A stretch of 42,496 bases of DNA from an uncultured Gemmatimonadota bacterium (GCA_903893785.1 CAITNQ010000052.1:1-42496); one strand, 5' to 3'; counted from the first letter of the stretch, positions 18,590-28,533 are shown. Notes: generated from the letters alone by a model not told the origin. Made by a program: numbers and translations.

Positions 18590-21500
18590 CAGCGCGCCCC
18601 CTCCGGCGGCGCGGACGAGTCCTGGAACAGCCCCTCGAAGTAACCCCGGATCGGCGCCCGGTACTCCTCCGGATAGCCGGCGTTAAGGGCCCGTTCCAGG
18701 GCCTGGCGCAACTGGTCCACCGACTGGCCCAGATCCGCCGGCAGCCAGGCTGGCCCGGCATACGCGCGGTCGGTGCCGGTCGTGCTCTCGCGGCGGCGCT
18801 CGTCCTCGCCTTGCGTGTGGATCGAGCGGCTAGCGTCCAGCATGCGCTGCAGCACGCGCTGCTGCAGCGCCGTAGTGCGTGGATCCAAACGACGTTGCTC
18901 GAGCGCGTTGGTGGCGGCCTCCAGATCCTGTTCGATGGCGTCCAGGCGCTGCTGCGCGCCGCGATGGCCGCGGGTGTCGCGCTGCAGCTGCTGCAGGGCT
19001 TCGAGGATGCGGCGCTGCTGCGCCGCCAGGCGGTCCAGGCGCGCCCGGGTGTCCTGGCCGCGCCCGCCCTGCATGCCCAGGTCGAGCGACTGCTGCGTCG
19101 CCTGGTTCAGCTGGGCCTGCTGCTCCGACAGCCCGAGCATCTTCTGCATGGCTTCGCCAAAGCTGGAGGGGCTCCGCGACTGGGCCAGGTTATCCAGGCT
19201 CTCGCGCAGCTGCATCGCGGCCTCGTTGAGGAATGCCATGGCCTGCGCCTGGGCATCCCAGGGCGGGGCCGCGTCGGGGTCGGCAAGGGCGTTGGCAGCT
19301 TCCTGCATGCGTCGCAGACTGTGGCCAATGGTCGCCAGCGCGGCCGGGTGCAGGCTCAGCGTGCGGCGGCCCACGCCGCCGGTTCGCTCGGCCACTTTGC
19401 CGGCGCTCTCCATCAGCGCGTATTGGCGCGCAGCCCGTCCGGCGTCCATGCCCGGGGTCTGGCGGGTCTCCTCCAGCAGCGCCTCCTGTTCCAGTGACAG
19501 GTCGACCAGGTCACGCAGGGCCAGCTCCATCTGCTGGCTCAGGGCGCGCTTCTGGTCGGCGGTGAACTCGCCCTGCAGCTGGCGCAGGGCTGCCGACAGC
19601 GTGCCCAGGTCCTGCGCCAGGCCCTCGCCGCGTCGCCGCGCGTCGGTGTTGGCTTCTGCCTGCAGTTCTTGCCGCATCTGTCCCATGCGCCCAGCCATGT
19701 CCTGGCTGGCCATCCGGGCCGCCTCTGCCGCCAGGGCTTGGGCCGTCGGCGGACTGGTGCTTTGCATGGACTGGCCCAACTGGGACAGCTCCTGCTGCAG
19801 CTTGTCGGTGTCCTGCTGCAGCGCCTGTTCCTGCTCCGCCAGGCGTTCACTGTCGTCGTTGCGCGCCGCCCCCTCATTGACTTGCCGCTGTCGCCGGGTC
19901 AGGTCCTCGGCTTGGTGCACAGCCGCCTCCAACCGCTGTTCCAGGCGTACCTGCTCAAGGAGCGCGATGGTGCGCTCCAGGCGCTCCTGGAACGCCTGCT
20001 GGTCTTCATTGAATTGCTGCAGCGCGGCCGCCAGCTGGGTCGGATCGCCCTGCTCCAGCGCCGCCTGCACCTGCGCCAGCGCCTGGCGCAGTTCCGGGCT
20101 CAGCACCTCGGCCATGAGTCGCTGCAGCTCGGCCACCTGGTCCAGCAGGGCGGCGGAATTGAGTCCGTTGCGGTCCATCTTGGCGAGCGTTTCGCCCAAG
20201 GCCTGGGCCAGCTGGTCAACGGCCTCGGCGCGGGCCGCCTCGCGCGCCAGGTTGGCCTCGAGCTCCTTGCGCTGCTCCCAGGACAGCTCTTCGGTGCGCA
20301 GCAGTTCGCGCCGAGTCTTCTCCAGGGACTGGCGGTCGGCGCGGCTCTCGTCGGCCAACTGCTGCAGATTCTGCACCTGCTCGTCGCGTTCCTGCGCGGT
20401 CTCCTCGTAAAGCTGGGACAGCGACGGGAAACGCAGGACATACTCCGGCGTCCGCGTCTGGCCAGGGCCGTTGACGGCATTGTTGTCATCGGCTTCCAGG
20501 TAGTAGTGGACCTGGTCTTCGGGTAGCAACTCAACGGTGGACAGGTCCCACCTATGGGTCAGGGCCAGCTCGCGGCCGCCGCCGCCCAGGCGCGCGCGCT
20601 GGGTCGGCCCGTCGTTGACCCGCCACGCCAACCACACGGCAGCGACGCCGAAGTCGTCCGTGGCCTCGTAGCGCAGGGGCACCACCATGTTCTCGGGCAG
20701 ATCCAAGTCCCGTCCGGGCTCCACCAGCGTCAGGCGCGGTGGTTCGTCGGCCACGGGCTCGATGGTATGGGTGATGGGGTCAGTACCGGCCAGGCCCTGC
20801 GGGTCGACCACGTCCATCCGGTAGTGCCCGGCCGTCCGCACGACAAAGGCGGCCCGGGCGTGAACTCCATCGACCTCGGCCGCTGTTTGCAGCGTGTCGT
20901 CGCGCACCAGGGTCGCCTGGCCGAGCGGCTTGCTGGCCTCCAGCCTGACTTCGATGCGGGTGCCCACCAGGGCCCGGATGTCGCCGCCGTCGGCCTCCTC
21001 GCGGGCTGGCAGGCCGGTGTATTCCGGGTAGTGGTAACGCAGGGACTGGCGCAGTACGATCGGCGGGTCGATCACGCTGACCTGCCACGGGCCGCTGCTG
21101 CCATCGCCCGCCACCAGGCGGTACACAAAGGGACGGCGGATCTGACGGACCACCTGCCTCAGCGTGTCGCGACCCTGGGTTACCAACTCGTCGCTCTCCC
21201 AGGCCACCGCGCCCTCCTCCTTGTGCAACACGCGGAGCGAGGCGGGCAGGTCGCCGTGCAGACGGGCAGTGATGGTCAGGTCCGCGCCACGAACCACGGT
21301 CGTGTCGCCGGGACTGACGGCGATCTGCGTGCGCGTTGGGATAGCGAAGGCGGTCAACGGATGCAGGGCCCGGTGGAGCGCCTGCGCCAGGTCAGCACTG
21401 AGGCCCAACCCGCCAGCCAGCAGGGCCAGGGTCAGGCACGGATAGGCCAGCCGACGGCGCCAAGCGAAAGAACCGACGGCAGTCGCGGGCGTCAGGTCGT

Positions 21501-21915
21501 CCAGCGCCCGGCGCGCCACCGAGGCGGCTGCGGCCAGGAGTTCCGGCGAATGCGCCGCGGCCGCAGCGTCGCGCGGCCACAGCTCCAACACCGTCACCAG
21601 GGTCTGCCGCAGTTGCGGGCAACGGGCTTCAATGCGTAGGGCGAGGCGATGCCGCGACCATGAGCCGGGCAACCGGCGGCTCAGCACTGCCGCGCCCACC
21701 GCCACCGCGGCGATGGCCGGCGCGGTCAACACCAGGGCTCGCCATCCGGGGCCCAGTGGGGCCGCTGCCTCCATTGCCAGGCTGGCGATGGAGGTGGCCG
21801 CACCGGCGAGGGTGGCCCAGGCCGCCGCAGTAAGCAGGTCCAGAAGGACCGCCCGCCGCCGCAGGGCCGCCAGCCGCGCCACTAGGCGCTCGTAGTCGGG
21901 GTTGGCCATGGGCAT
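18589..21915 (-). CDS. DUF4175-family membrane protein with long coiled coil
   Basis: 1108 residues. The N-terminal part has two transmembrane segments (about 24-48 and 58-78) and a third near 150-172. Next come a beta-rich, Ig-like stretch (about 190-470; PFVYRLVAGDG and LRYHYPEYTGLPAREE are typical) and about 550 residues of Gln/Glu/Arg-rich coiled coil ending near residue 1040. The layout is that of DUF4175 proteins, found in envelope clusters with MoxR, DUF58 and DUF4159 in FCB bacteria and alphaproteobacteria. It probably anchors a complex in the inner membrane with the coil projecting outward. An alternative ATG lies two codons in. It sits three bases after the DUF4159 gene. Confidence 0.85.
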   Translation of the reverse strand: MPMANPDYERLVARLAALRRRAVLLDLLTAAAWATLAGAATSIASLAMEAAAPLGPGWRALVLTAPAIAAVAVGAAVLSRRLPGSWSRHRLALRIEARCPQLRQTLVTVLELWPRDAAAAAHSPELLAAAASVARRALDDLTPATAVGSFAWRRRLAYPCLTLALLAGGLGLSADLAQALHRALHPLTAFAIPTRTQIAVSPGDTTVVRGADLTITARLHGDLPASLRVLHKEEGAVAWESDELVTQGRDTLRQVVRQIRRPFVYRLVAGDGSSGPWQVSVIDPPIVLRQSLRYHYPEYTGLPAREEADGGDIRALVGTRIEVRLEASKPLGQATLVRDDTLQTAAEVDGVHARAAFVVRTAGHYRMDVVDPQGLAGTDPITHTIEPVADEPPRLTLVEPGRDLDLPENMVVPLRYEATDDFGVAAVWLAWRVNDGPTQRARLGGGGRELALTHRWDLSTVELLPEDQVHYYLEADDNNAVNGPGQTRTPEYVLRFPSLSQLYEETAQERDEQVQNLQQLADESRADRQSLEKTRRELLRTEELSWEQRKELEANLAREAARAEAVDQLAQALGETLAKMDRNGLNSAALLDQVAELQRLMAEVLSPELRQALAQVQAALEQGDPTQLAAALQQFNEDQQAFQERLERTIALLEQVRLEQRLEAAVHQAEDLTRRQRQVNEGAARNDDSERLAEQEQALQQDTDKLQQELSQLGQSMQSTSPPTAQALAAEAARMASQDMAGRMGQMRQELQAEANTDARRRGEGLAQDLGTLSAALRQLQGEFTADQKRALSQQMELALRDLVDLSLEQEALLEETRQTPGMDAGRAARQYALMESAGKVAERTGGVGRRTLSLHPAALATIGHSLRRMQEAANALADPDAAPPWDAQAQAMAFLNEAAMQLRESLDNLAQSRSPSSFGEAMQKMLGLSEQQAQLNQATQQSLDLGMQGGRGQDTRARLDRLAAQQRRILEALQQLQRDTRGHRGAQQRLDAIEQDLEAATNALEQRRLDPRTTALQQRVLQRMLDASRSIHTQGEDERRRESTTGTDRAYAGPAWLPADLGQSVDQLRQALERALNAGYPEEYRAPIRGYFEGLFQDSSAPPEGAR

Positions 21916-21918
21916 GGG

Positions 21919-22617
21919 TCAGTGCGTCAGAGCCCAGACGAGGATGTTGGCGCCCATGCGCAGCGCCGCCAGGTGTTTCTCGGGCGGGTCGCCGTGCACC
22001 GACTCGTCCTCCCAGCCATCGCCCAGGTCGCACTGGTAGGTGTACACCACCATGATGCGGTCACCCTGGAAGAGCGCCAGCGCCTGCGCGGGTTTGCCGT
22101 CGTGCTCGTGGATTTTCGGCAGCCCTGCGGGGAAATCGAACTGGCAGTGGAAAATGCCGTGGGAAGGGGGCAACTCGACCCACTGGCGTTCCGGGAACAC
22201 CCGGGCCATCTCGCGGCGCAGGCTCGCGTCCATGCCATAGTTGTCGTCGGCGTGCAGGAAACCTCCCCCCTCAAGGTACCGACGCAGGCGCGCCCCTTCT
22301 TCAGGCGAGAAAGACACATTGCCGTGGCCCGTCATGTAGAGCACCGGGTACGAGAACAGGTTCTCGTCGAGCAGACTGACGCGGGCCTCCTGAGGTGCCA
22401 CGGCCACCGTGGTCTGGGCGCGCACAAAGGCCAGCAGGTTCGGCAGCGACGACGGGTTGGCGTACCAGTCGCCGCCGCCGCCATATTGCAGCCGTGCCAG
22501 GGCGAACTCACTGGTCGGCGCCCCGGCCGCGGTCACCCGTGGGGCGGTCGCCAGCACGGCCAACGGTAACGCGGCCAGCAACCAGGCCCGCCAGTGCCGG
22601 CGACGGCACTCGGCCAT
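21919..22617 (-). CDS. DUF4159-family exported protein
   Basis: 232 residues from the ATG at 22617, which starts a good signal peptide (CRRRHWRAWLLAALPLAVLA, then TAAGA). The mature protein shows FALARLQYGGGGDWYANPSS, YPVLYMTGHGNVSF, GGGFLHADDNYGMD and HGIFHCQFDFPAGLP, the standard DUF4159 blocks with a class-I glutamine-amidotransferase-like fold but no obvious Cys nucleophile. Longer in-frame extensions upstream are Arg/Gly-rich and overlap the deacetylase gene, so they were excluded. DUF4159 domains typically lie near MoxR/DUF58, as here; their function is unknown. Confidence 0.88.
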   Translation of the reverse strand: MAECRRRHWRAWLLAALPLAVLATAPRVTAAGAPTSEFALARLQYGGGGDWYANPSSLPNLLAFVRAQTTVAVAPQEARVSLLDENLFSYPVLYMTGHGNVSFSPEEGARLRRYLEGGGFLHADDNYGMDASLRREMARVFPERQWVELPPSHGIFHCQFDFPAGLPKIHEHDGKPAQALALFQGDRIMVVYTYQCDLGDGWEDESVHGDPPEKHLAALRMGANILVWALTH

Positions 22618-22685
22618 GATCCGGCGCCGGCCCCGGGCGCCGCTGGGAGCCGCTTCAGGCCAGGGCAGGAACGGGTTCCCGTCGG

Positions 22686-23756
22686 TCAAGGTTCGTCCCC
22701 CGGCCGCGGTACGCGGCGCAGCATTACGGTGGGGCCGGCCCAGGCCGGCCAGGCGAAGCACAGATAACCACGCTCCACGGCCGCCGGGTGTTCCCCGCCG
22801 TCCGGATCGAGCAGGGCCCATTCGGCCGGGTCGGTGATCTCCGCCATGACCTGCCAACCGGTGGGATCGCCGCTGGCATCCAGGCGCACCTCCACCGAAT
22901 CGGCCCCCAGGGCGCGGCTGTAGGCCATGGTCCGGCGCCAGGCGGTCAGGCGCGCGGCCACGTCGCCAACCGTAGCGATCCACAGCTCCGTTCGCCGCAA
23001 GTAAAGGAAGGTGAGATGGGTTGACAGGTCAGCCTCAGTGATGCGGCAATAACCCGGACCCGAGACCGGGTGCATGGTCTCGATCAGCCAGCCCCCCCCG
23101 GCCATGGCAGCCGTGACGGCGTTGTTCCAGAGGCGTGGGGACTGATCGTTGCACAGGAACAGGGACTTCAGCCGGAACAGGTCCAGCCGCGACAACTCGT
23201 TGTAGGCCGTGCCGGTCACCGTGGGCGAACCGGCTCGGGCGCTGTTGTAGCACTGGCGCGCGGCGCGCGTTACCGCCGGGTTGACCGCCGAGTTGGGGTA
23301 GGACAGGCTGATCACCGGGCGGCCCGGGAACAGCGTCTCAAGCACGAACTGCGACACGTAGAGCTCGCGGTCGAAAGCGAGCGAATCAAGCTGGTCGAGG
23401 GGTTCGTGGCTTACCGTGTGGCTGCCGATCTCGTGACCTCGAGCGACCAGCTCCTGCCAGCGGTGGATGGGGATCGAGACCGCCCGGCGGTACTTGCCGT
23501 CGAGCCGCAGGCGATCGACGATGACGTAAAACGTGGCCGGGAAGCCGCGGGCCTCGAGCAGAGGCAGGGCCACGTCGAGTTGGGTAGCCAGGCCATCGTC
23601 AAAGGTCAGGCTTATCGCTGCCTGCTGCTGTGCCTGGGGCCATGGGTGAACCCATACCCGCGGTGCCGCCGCGGCCATCTGGTGGCCCAGCAGCACCGCA
23701 AGGGTCACCAGGCAGCCCGGCAGCAGCCGGGGCGCTGCCGGTTGGGGGCGGCTCAA
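22686..23756 (-). CDS. Exported polysaccharide deacetylase (NodB-like)
   Basis: 356 residues if begun at the TTG at 23756, which overlaps the preceding stop as TTGA and has GAGGA upstream; no ATG or GTG fits closer. A signal sequence (LLPGCLVTLAVLLG, then MAAAA) follows. The NodB domain has ISLTFDDGLATQLD with the catalytic and metal Asp pair, the metal His in GSHTVSHEPLDQL, and SYPNSAVNP in place of the usual R-x-P-Y block. It likely removes N-acetyl groups from a surface or cell-wall glycan. The last ~120 residues are a beta-rich accessory region. The start codon is the least certain point. Confidence 0.85.
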   Translation of the reverse strand: MSRPQPAAPRLLPGCLVTLAVLLGHQMAAAAPRVWVHPWPQAQQQAAISLTFDDGLATQLDVALPLLEARGFPATFYVIVDRLRLDGKYRRAVSIPIHRWQELVARGHEIGSHTVSHEPLDQLDSLAFDRELYVSQFVLETLFPGRPVISLSYPNSAVNPAVTRAARQCYNSARAGSPTVTGTAYNELSRLDLFRLKSLFLCNDQSPRLWNNAVTAAMAGGGWLIETMHPVSGPGYCRITEADLSTHLTFLYLRRTELWIATVGDVAARLTAWRRTMAYSRALGADSVEVRLDASGDPTGWQVMAEITDPAEWALLDPDGGEHPAAVERGYLCFAWPAWAGPTVMLRRVPRPGDEP

Positions 23757-25984
23757 CGGTTCCTCACCACGGCCACCCGACCGCGCACCCGATGGCCATA
23801 CTCGTCTTCGGCGACGAACAGATACACGCCCGTGGCAGCCAGGTACCCGGCGCTGTTCTGACCATCCCAGGTCAGGACGTCCTTGCCGGGGTCGCCCGCC
23901 AGGGTCTGCACCAGGGTGCCGTCCAGCGCGTACAGGTGGACCGTTGCCCCCAACGGCAGGCCGGCCAGGGTCAACGTGGCCCCGCGGGCGCCCAGGAGGA
24001 ACGGGTTGGGATAGACCGTCGGATGACTGGGCGCAGTGCTGTCCTCGGGCGCGATCGCCAGACGGCTCAGACCATTGCCGGTGCCGATCCACAGGTACCC
24101 GGTGGCGGGTTCATACGCCAGCGAGTTGATGCGGTCGTCGATCAGGCCGCTGTTGGCCGCCGTCAACGAGAAGGCCACCTGGCCATCGGCGCCGATCTGC
24201 ACCAGACCCGCGGTGGTGCCCACCCAGATGCGGCCACCGGCGTCCTGGGTCAGGGCCGTGACCTCATTGGCTGGCAGCCCTGAACTGGTGTTGTAGACCC
24301 GCCATTCGTTGATCGTCAACGCTCCCGCCGAGCGCGACCAGGTGCCGCGGATGGCGCTCAGGCCATTGTCAGTCGCCACCCAGAAGCGACCGGCTGCATC
24401 GGCCAGGACATCGGCCACGCGGTTGCTCGTCAACCGGCTCTCATTGAGCGTGTTGAAAGCTTGGGCCTTCTCGTCGCCGGCGACCAACGGCGTGCCGCCA
24501 TCGTCGAAGATGAGAAAGCCGTCCAGCGGCGTGCCGAGCAGCTTGAGTCCGTTCGGGGCTAGGCTCAGCCGCCAGATATCGCGTTTGGCGGCCAGGCCCA
24601 GGGAGGCGTTCGGATAGAGCAGGGCTCGCGCCGGCGGCAGGCCCGAAAACACCGCCAACCCGACCTCGACGTTGACGGCCCAGACCAGGCCGGCGGCGTC
24701 CACCTCCAGGTCGCTGACCGGCACGAACGAGCCTGATCCACCGATGCCCCTGAGGACCGAATTGGTCTGGTCCAGGTGGTGCCACACACCGACACTGTCG
24801 CGCACGTCCACGCCTTTGCCCCAGGTCCCCGCCCATACCCGGTCGGCCGCATCCACGGTCACCGAGGCCACGTATTCGGAGGACAGCCCGTCGCCGACCC
24901 CCAGGACCCACCACCCGTCCTTGTCCAGTTCGTAGAGCCCGTAGGGGGTGACGTTATCCTTGGGTACCGAGGCCGCGTACAGGCGTCCGTCCGGCGTAGT
25001 CGCCAGGTCGTAGAAGGCGTCGCCGGACGGCTCGCGCGATCCTGGCGGCGACGGACCACCCACCACCCGCAAACCGTGGTCAGTGGCCAGCCACAGGGCC
25101 GAGTCCGGGGCTACCTGGGCGATCGTCCGGGCGCCGGAAATGGCCGGCAGGTCGTTGGCGGCCCAGACGCCGTTGGGGCGGCGGCGCCACAGTTGGCCTT
25201 CGGCATCCAGGGCGGTGAGCATGCCATTGTACCACCCGAGGCTCAGCACCTCGCTAGCCGTGGGTCTGACCGTCACCGTGCCAGTCTCGGGCAGCACGAT
25301 CCAGACGCCGTTGCCGGCGGCACAGAAAAGGGTGTCGCGGACGCTGAGCAGGTCGTTCACATTGGTGCTCAGGTATGCTTGCCAGCTGTCCGGGTCCTGC
25401 AGGTTGGGGCTGTCGAGGCGAGCCCAGGCCAGGCCCTTGGGTGTGCCCACCCACAGGCGGTTGCCCTCGATGAGCAGGGCTTGGGCCGGGGTGTCCTTGG
25501 GAAGGTTGCCCAACTGGCGGTAGCTCTCCTTGACCTCGGCCCGATCCAGCAGGTAGGCGCTCACGCCGCGTTCCGTGCCCACCAGCAGCGTCCGGCCCCA
25601 GGCGGCCAGTGACTCCACCGGCAGTCCCTCGAACTCGCTCAGTGCCGGGTCGAAACGACCGGTGGCCGGACGGAAGCGGCTCAGGCCCCGGTCTTCGGTA
25701 CCGAACCAGAGATTGCCGTCGCTGTCGGCGGCCAGGCTGGTAACCCGGTTGCTGGCCAGGCCGTCCAGACGGGTGTACCGGTTGTACACACCCAGACGAC
25801 GGTCCAGGTGAAGGATCCCACCGGGCGAGATGGCCCACACACTGCTGCTGTCAACGCGCAGATCAGTCAGGTCTCGCATGCTGGTGTACGCGGTCCAGGC
25901 ACTGCTCTGGGCGCGCAGCGGGATCGGCGCCACCATCAGCACGCCGAGGAGAAGGGACAGGCAGGCAAGAGCGCGATTTCTCAT
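23753..25984 (-). CDS. Secreted Reg_prop beta-propeller protein with C-terminal FlgD-Ig-like domain
   Basis: 743 residues from the ATG at 25984 (ATG at 25996 and 25999 are alternatives). A signal peptide (MRNRALACLSLLLGVLMV, cleaved after LRAQ) is followed by about twelve propeller blades of the two-component-regulator propeller type, for instance LWFGTEDRGLSRFRP, RVWAGTWGKGVDVRD and RIWVGTTAGLVQIG. The end (TVYPNPFLLGARGATLTLAG to YLAATGVYLFVAED) is a FlgD-like Ig domain, common as a C-terminal module of surface proteins in FCB-type bacteria. No kinase or transmembrane segment follows, so it is a free or surface-attached propeller, not a sensor kinase. Confidence 0.87.
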   Translation of the reverse strand: MRNRALACLSLLLGVLMVAPIPLRAQSSAWTAYTSMRDLTDLRVDSSSVWAISPGGILHLDRRLGVYNRYTRLDGLASNRVTSLAADSDGNLWFGTEDRGLSRFRPATGRFDPALSEFEGLPVESLAAWGRTLLVGTERGVSAYLLDRAEVKESYRQLGNLPKDTPAQALLIEGNRLWVGTPKGLAWARLDSPNLQDPDSWQAYLSTNVNDLLSVRDTLFCAAGNGVWIVLPETGTVTVRPTASEVLSLGWYNGMLTALDAEGQLWRRRPNGVWAANDLPAISGARTIAQVAPDSALWLATDHGLRVVGGPSPPGSREPSGDAFYDLATTPDGRLYAASVPKDNVTPYGLYELDKDGWWVLGVGDGLSSEYVASVTVDAADRVWAGTWGKGVDVRDSVGVWHHLDQTNSVLRGIGGSGSFVPVSDLEVDAAGLVWAVNVEVGLAVFSGLPPARALLYPNASLGLAAKRDIWRLSLAPNGLKLLGTPLDGFLIFDDGGTPLVAGDEKAQAFNTLNESRLTSNRVADVLADAAGRFWVATDNGLSAIRGTWSRSAGALTINEWRVYNTSSGLPANEVTALTQDAGGRIWVGTTAGLVQIGADGQVAFSLTAANSGLIDDRINSLAYEPATGYLWIGTGNGLSRLAIAPEDSTAPSHPTVYPNPFLLGARGATLTLAGLPLGATVHLYALDGTLVQTLAGDPGKDVLTWDGQNSAGYLAATGVYLFVAEDEYGHRVRGRVAVVRNR

Positions 25985-26067
25985 GGGGGCTCTCATCATG
26001 CTCGCAGGCGAGGGGGACGCTGGCCGGCATGAACGCCACGATGCAGGGGGCATTGCGCCATGGGGTC

Positions 26068-28533
26068 TCACATCATGCTCGACGGGTCGACGTTGACCGT
26101 CAGCGACACGCCGGCACTGCACTGGGCCCGCAGGTCCGGCAGGGCCGCGGCGGCGGCCTGGTGGAGTTGGGGCGCTGCCGTCCCCCGCAGCAGTGCCTGC
26201 CAGCGATGCTCGCCGCGCAGCAGGGCCAGCGGGGCCGCAGCCGGCCCGAGCACCGCCAGCCCGTCTTGGCACTGGCGCTGCAGACAGGCCACCCCGCGAG
26301 CCGCCGCCGCGGTCACCTCGGCCTCGTCCTGGCCCCGCCAGCGGAAGACGATCAGGCGGCCGAACGGCGGGAAACCCGTAGGTCGGCGTTCGGCCAGTTC
26401 ACCGGCGGCAAAAGCCGGGAAGTCCTGCGCCGCCGCCGTCTGCAGCACGCGGTCGTCCGGTAACGAGGTCTGGATGACCACCTCTCCCGGCGTATCACCG
26501 CGACCGGAACGGCCGGCAACCTGGGTCAGCAGTTGGAAGCTGCGCTCGGCAGCGCGGAAGTCGGGCATGTGCATGCCGGTATCGGCGCAGACGACCCCGA
26601 CCAGGGTAACGCCCGGGAAGTCCAAGCCCTTGGCGACCATCTGCGTGCCCAGCAGAACATCGGCTCCGCCATCGCGAAAACGCTCAACCATAGCGTCGTG
26701 GGCGCCCTTCCAGCCGGTGGTATCCACGTCCATGCGGATCACCCGTACACCCGGGAACTGCTCGGTCAGGGCGGTTTCGACTTTCTGCGTGCCGATCCCC
26801 TGGAAACGCAGTTCAGCGCTGCCGCAGTGGGCACAGACGGTGGGCACCGGGGCCCGGTAGTCGCAGTAATGACAGCGCACCTCAGGATGGCCGCCCCGGT
26901 GATAGGTGGTCGATACTCGACAGCGCGTGCATTGCACGGCCTCGCCGCAGCTGCCGCACAGAACCAAAGGGGCAAAGCCCCGGCGGTTCTGCAGCAGCAC
27001 GATCTGCTCACCGCGCTCCAGCCGCTGGTGCATCTTGGTCCGCAGCACGTGGGAGAAGATGACGCCTTGGCGCGCATGGCCGGGCTCGCGCCGCAGGTCT
27101 ACCACGGTCACCACGGGCAACGGCCGGTCGTCGACCCGGTGCGGCAGCGAATGCAGACTGTACTTGCCGGCCTGGGCGTGCCAGTAGGATTCCAGGCTGG
27201 GGGTGGCCGAACCGAGCAGCACCAGGGCTCGTTGCTGCTGGCCGCGGACCAGCGCCACGTCCCGGGCGTTGTACGGAAAGGGGAAATGACTGTCCAGATC
27301 GTCCTGCTTGTAGGCGCTGTCGTGCTCCTCATCGACAATGACCAGTCCCAGGCGCTGCATGGGGGCCAGGACTGCCGAACGGGCGCCGATAATGACGCGC
27401 TGCTCGCCGCGGCGCAGGCGAGTCCAGGTGTCGTAACGCTCGCCCACCGAGAGCTGGCTGTGCAGCACGGCCACCGCGCTGCCGAAGTGCTCTCGGAACC
27501 GGCGCACCATCTGCCACGCCAGGGCGATCTCCGGTACCAGCACGATGGCGCCGCGGCCCTGCTCCAGGGCGCGAGCCACCAATTGGATGTACACGAGCGT
27601 CTTGCCGCTGCCGGTGACGCCGTGCAGCAACACGGCGCGGAACGCGCCGCGGTCCAGGTCGGCAGCCAGGGCGGCGATGACCTGTTGCTGCTCTGAGGTG
27701 GGCGCCAGCGCCACGGGAGCGCGATCCGGCAGGTGGCTCAACGGGTCGCGCACGGCCGTGCGCTCCAGACGCTCCAGGAGGCCCAGCCGGCTCAGGGCCG
27801 CCAGGACCGCAGGCGACACGCCGGCCGCCGTCAGGTCACGGCGTGACCGGCCCTCCGGGTGTTGCAGCAGCAGGCGCAGGCACTCCGCCTGCCGCGGTGC
27901 CCGGTCCGCCCGCGCCTCAATGAGCGCTTCGGCCTGCTCCGGCAGGGCCAGGCGCCACCATGGCTCGCGGCTCATGGCCACGCGGGCGCCGCGCAGTTCC
28001 AGCTGCGCCGAAAGGCAACCGGCGGCCTTCAGCCGGCGGATGCTGCTGGCCAGTCCGGTGGCCCCCAGACGCCGACGCAGGGTGCGCAGCGCCATCGGCT
28101 TCCCGGACGCCAGCGCGGTCGCCAGCCGCCGTTCGGTGGCCGTGGCGGCCGCCGGCAGGGTTGTCTCAGGGCGCCACGTCAGGGCGACACCGGAGGCCCG
28201 GTGCAGACCAGGGGGTAACGCCGCCATGAGAGCCGCCCCCAACGGCGCGAAGTAATACCCGGCCGCCCATCGGCACAGATCCAGCAGTTCGATTGGCAGC
28301 GCCTGGTCGTCGAGGACCTCCGCCACCTCGCGGATGGCGCCGGCACGGGCGCTGACCCCGGCCGGGGGCTGGTCGGTCACGGCGACCACGACACCGGTGA
28401 GCAGCCGCGGGCCCACGGGGACCAGAACAAGGGCCCCCGGGCCGATGTCAGAACCAGCCTCGTCAGGGAACCGGTAGGTCAGTTGCCGGGCAACCGGCGG
28501 CGGGACAGCGACCTCTGCATACCTGCCGCTCAT
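26068..28533 (-). CDS. priA: Primosomal protein N' (replication restart helicase PriA)
   Basis: 821 residues, at the long end of the family. It reloads the replisome at collapsed forks. N-terminal 3'BD region, then helicase motifs: Walker A in HGVTGSGKTLVY, GARSAVLAPM, DEEHDSAYKQDD, LLGSATPSLES, and motif VI AGRSGRGDTPGEVVIQT. Between the helicase lobes four Cys pairs (LCGSCG, QCTRCR, RCHYCDY, VCAHCGS) bind two zinc ions. The start codon overlaps the RodZ-like stop (ATGA). It closes the dtd-maf-rodZ-like-priA run. Confidence 0.97.
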   Translation of the reverse strand: MSGRYAEVAVPPPVARQLTYRFPDEAGSDIGPGALVLVPVGPRLLTGVVVAVTDQPPAGVSARAGAIREVAEVLDDQALPIELLDLCRWAAGYYFAPLGAALMAALPPGLHRASGVALTWRPETTLPAAATATERRLATALASGKPMALRTLRRRLGATGLASSIRRLKAAGCLSAQLELRGARVAMSREPWWRLALPEQAEALIEARADRAPRQAECLRLLLQHPEGRSRRDLTAAGVSPAVLAALSRLGLLERLERTAVRDPLSHLPDRAPVALAPTSEQQQVIAALAADLDRGAFRAVLLHGVTGSGKTLVYIQLVARALEQGRGAIVLVPEIALAWQMVRRFREHFGSAVAVLHSQLSVGERYDTWTRLRRGEQRVIIGARSAVLAPMQRLGLVIVDEEHDSAYKQDDLDSHFPFPYNARDVALVRGQQQRALVLLGSATPSLESYWHAQAGKYSLHSLPHRVDDRPLPVVTVVDLRREPGHARQGVIFSHVLRTKMHQRLERGEQIVLLQNRRGFAPLVLCGSCGEAVQCTRCRVSTTYHRGGHPEVRCHYCDYRAPVPTVCAHCGSAELRFQGIGTQKVETALTEQFPGVRVIRMDVDTTGWKGAHDAMVERFRDGGADVLLGTQMVAKGLDFPGVTLVGVVCADTGMHMPDFRAAERSFQLLTQVAGRSGRGDTPGEVVIQTSLPDDRVLQTAAAQDFPAFAAGELAERRPTGFPPFGRLIVFRWRGQDEAEVTAAAARGVACLQRQCQDGLAVLGPAAAPLALLRGEHRWQALLRGTAAPQLHQAAAAALPDLRAQCSAGVSLTVNVDPSSMM

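Noticed and set aside
18773..20410. 545-codon Ser/Arg/Cys-rich open frame on the + strand opposite DUF4175
   Set aside because: It mirrors the Gln/Glu-rich coiled coil in another frame; no start context and no homology-like pattern.
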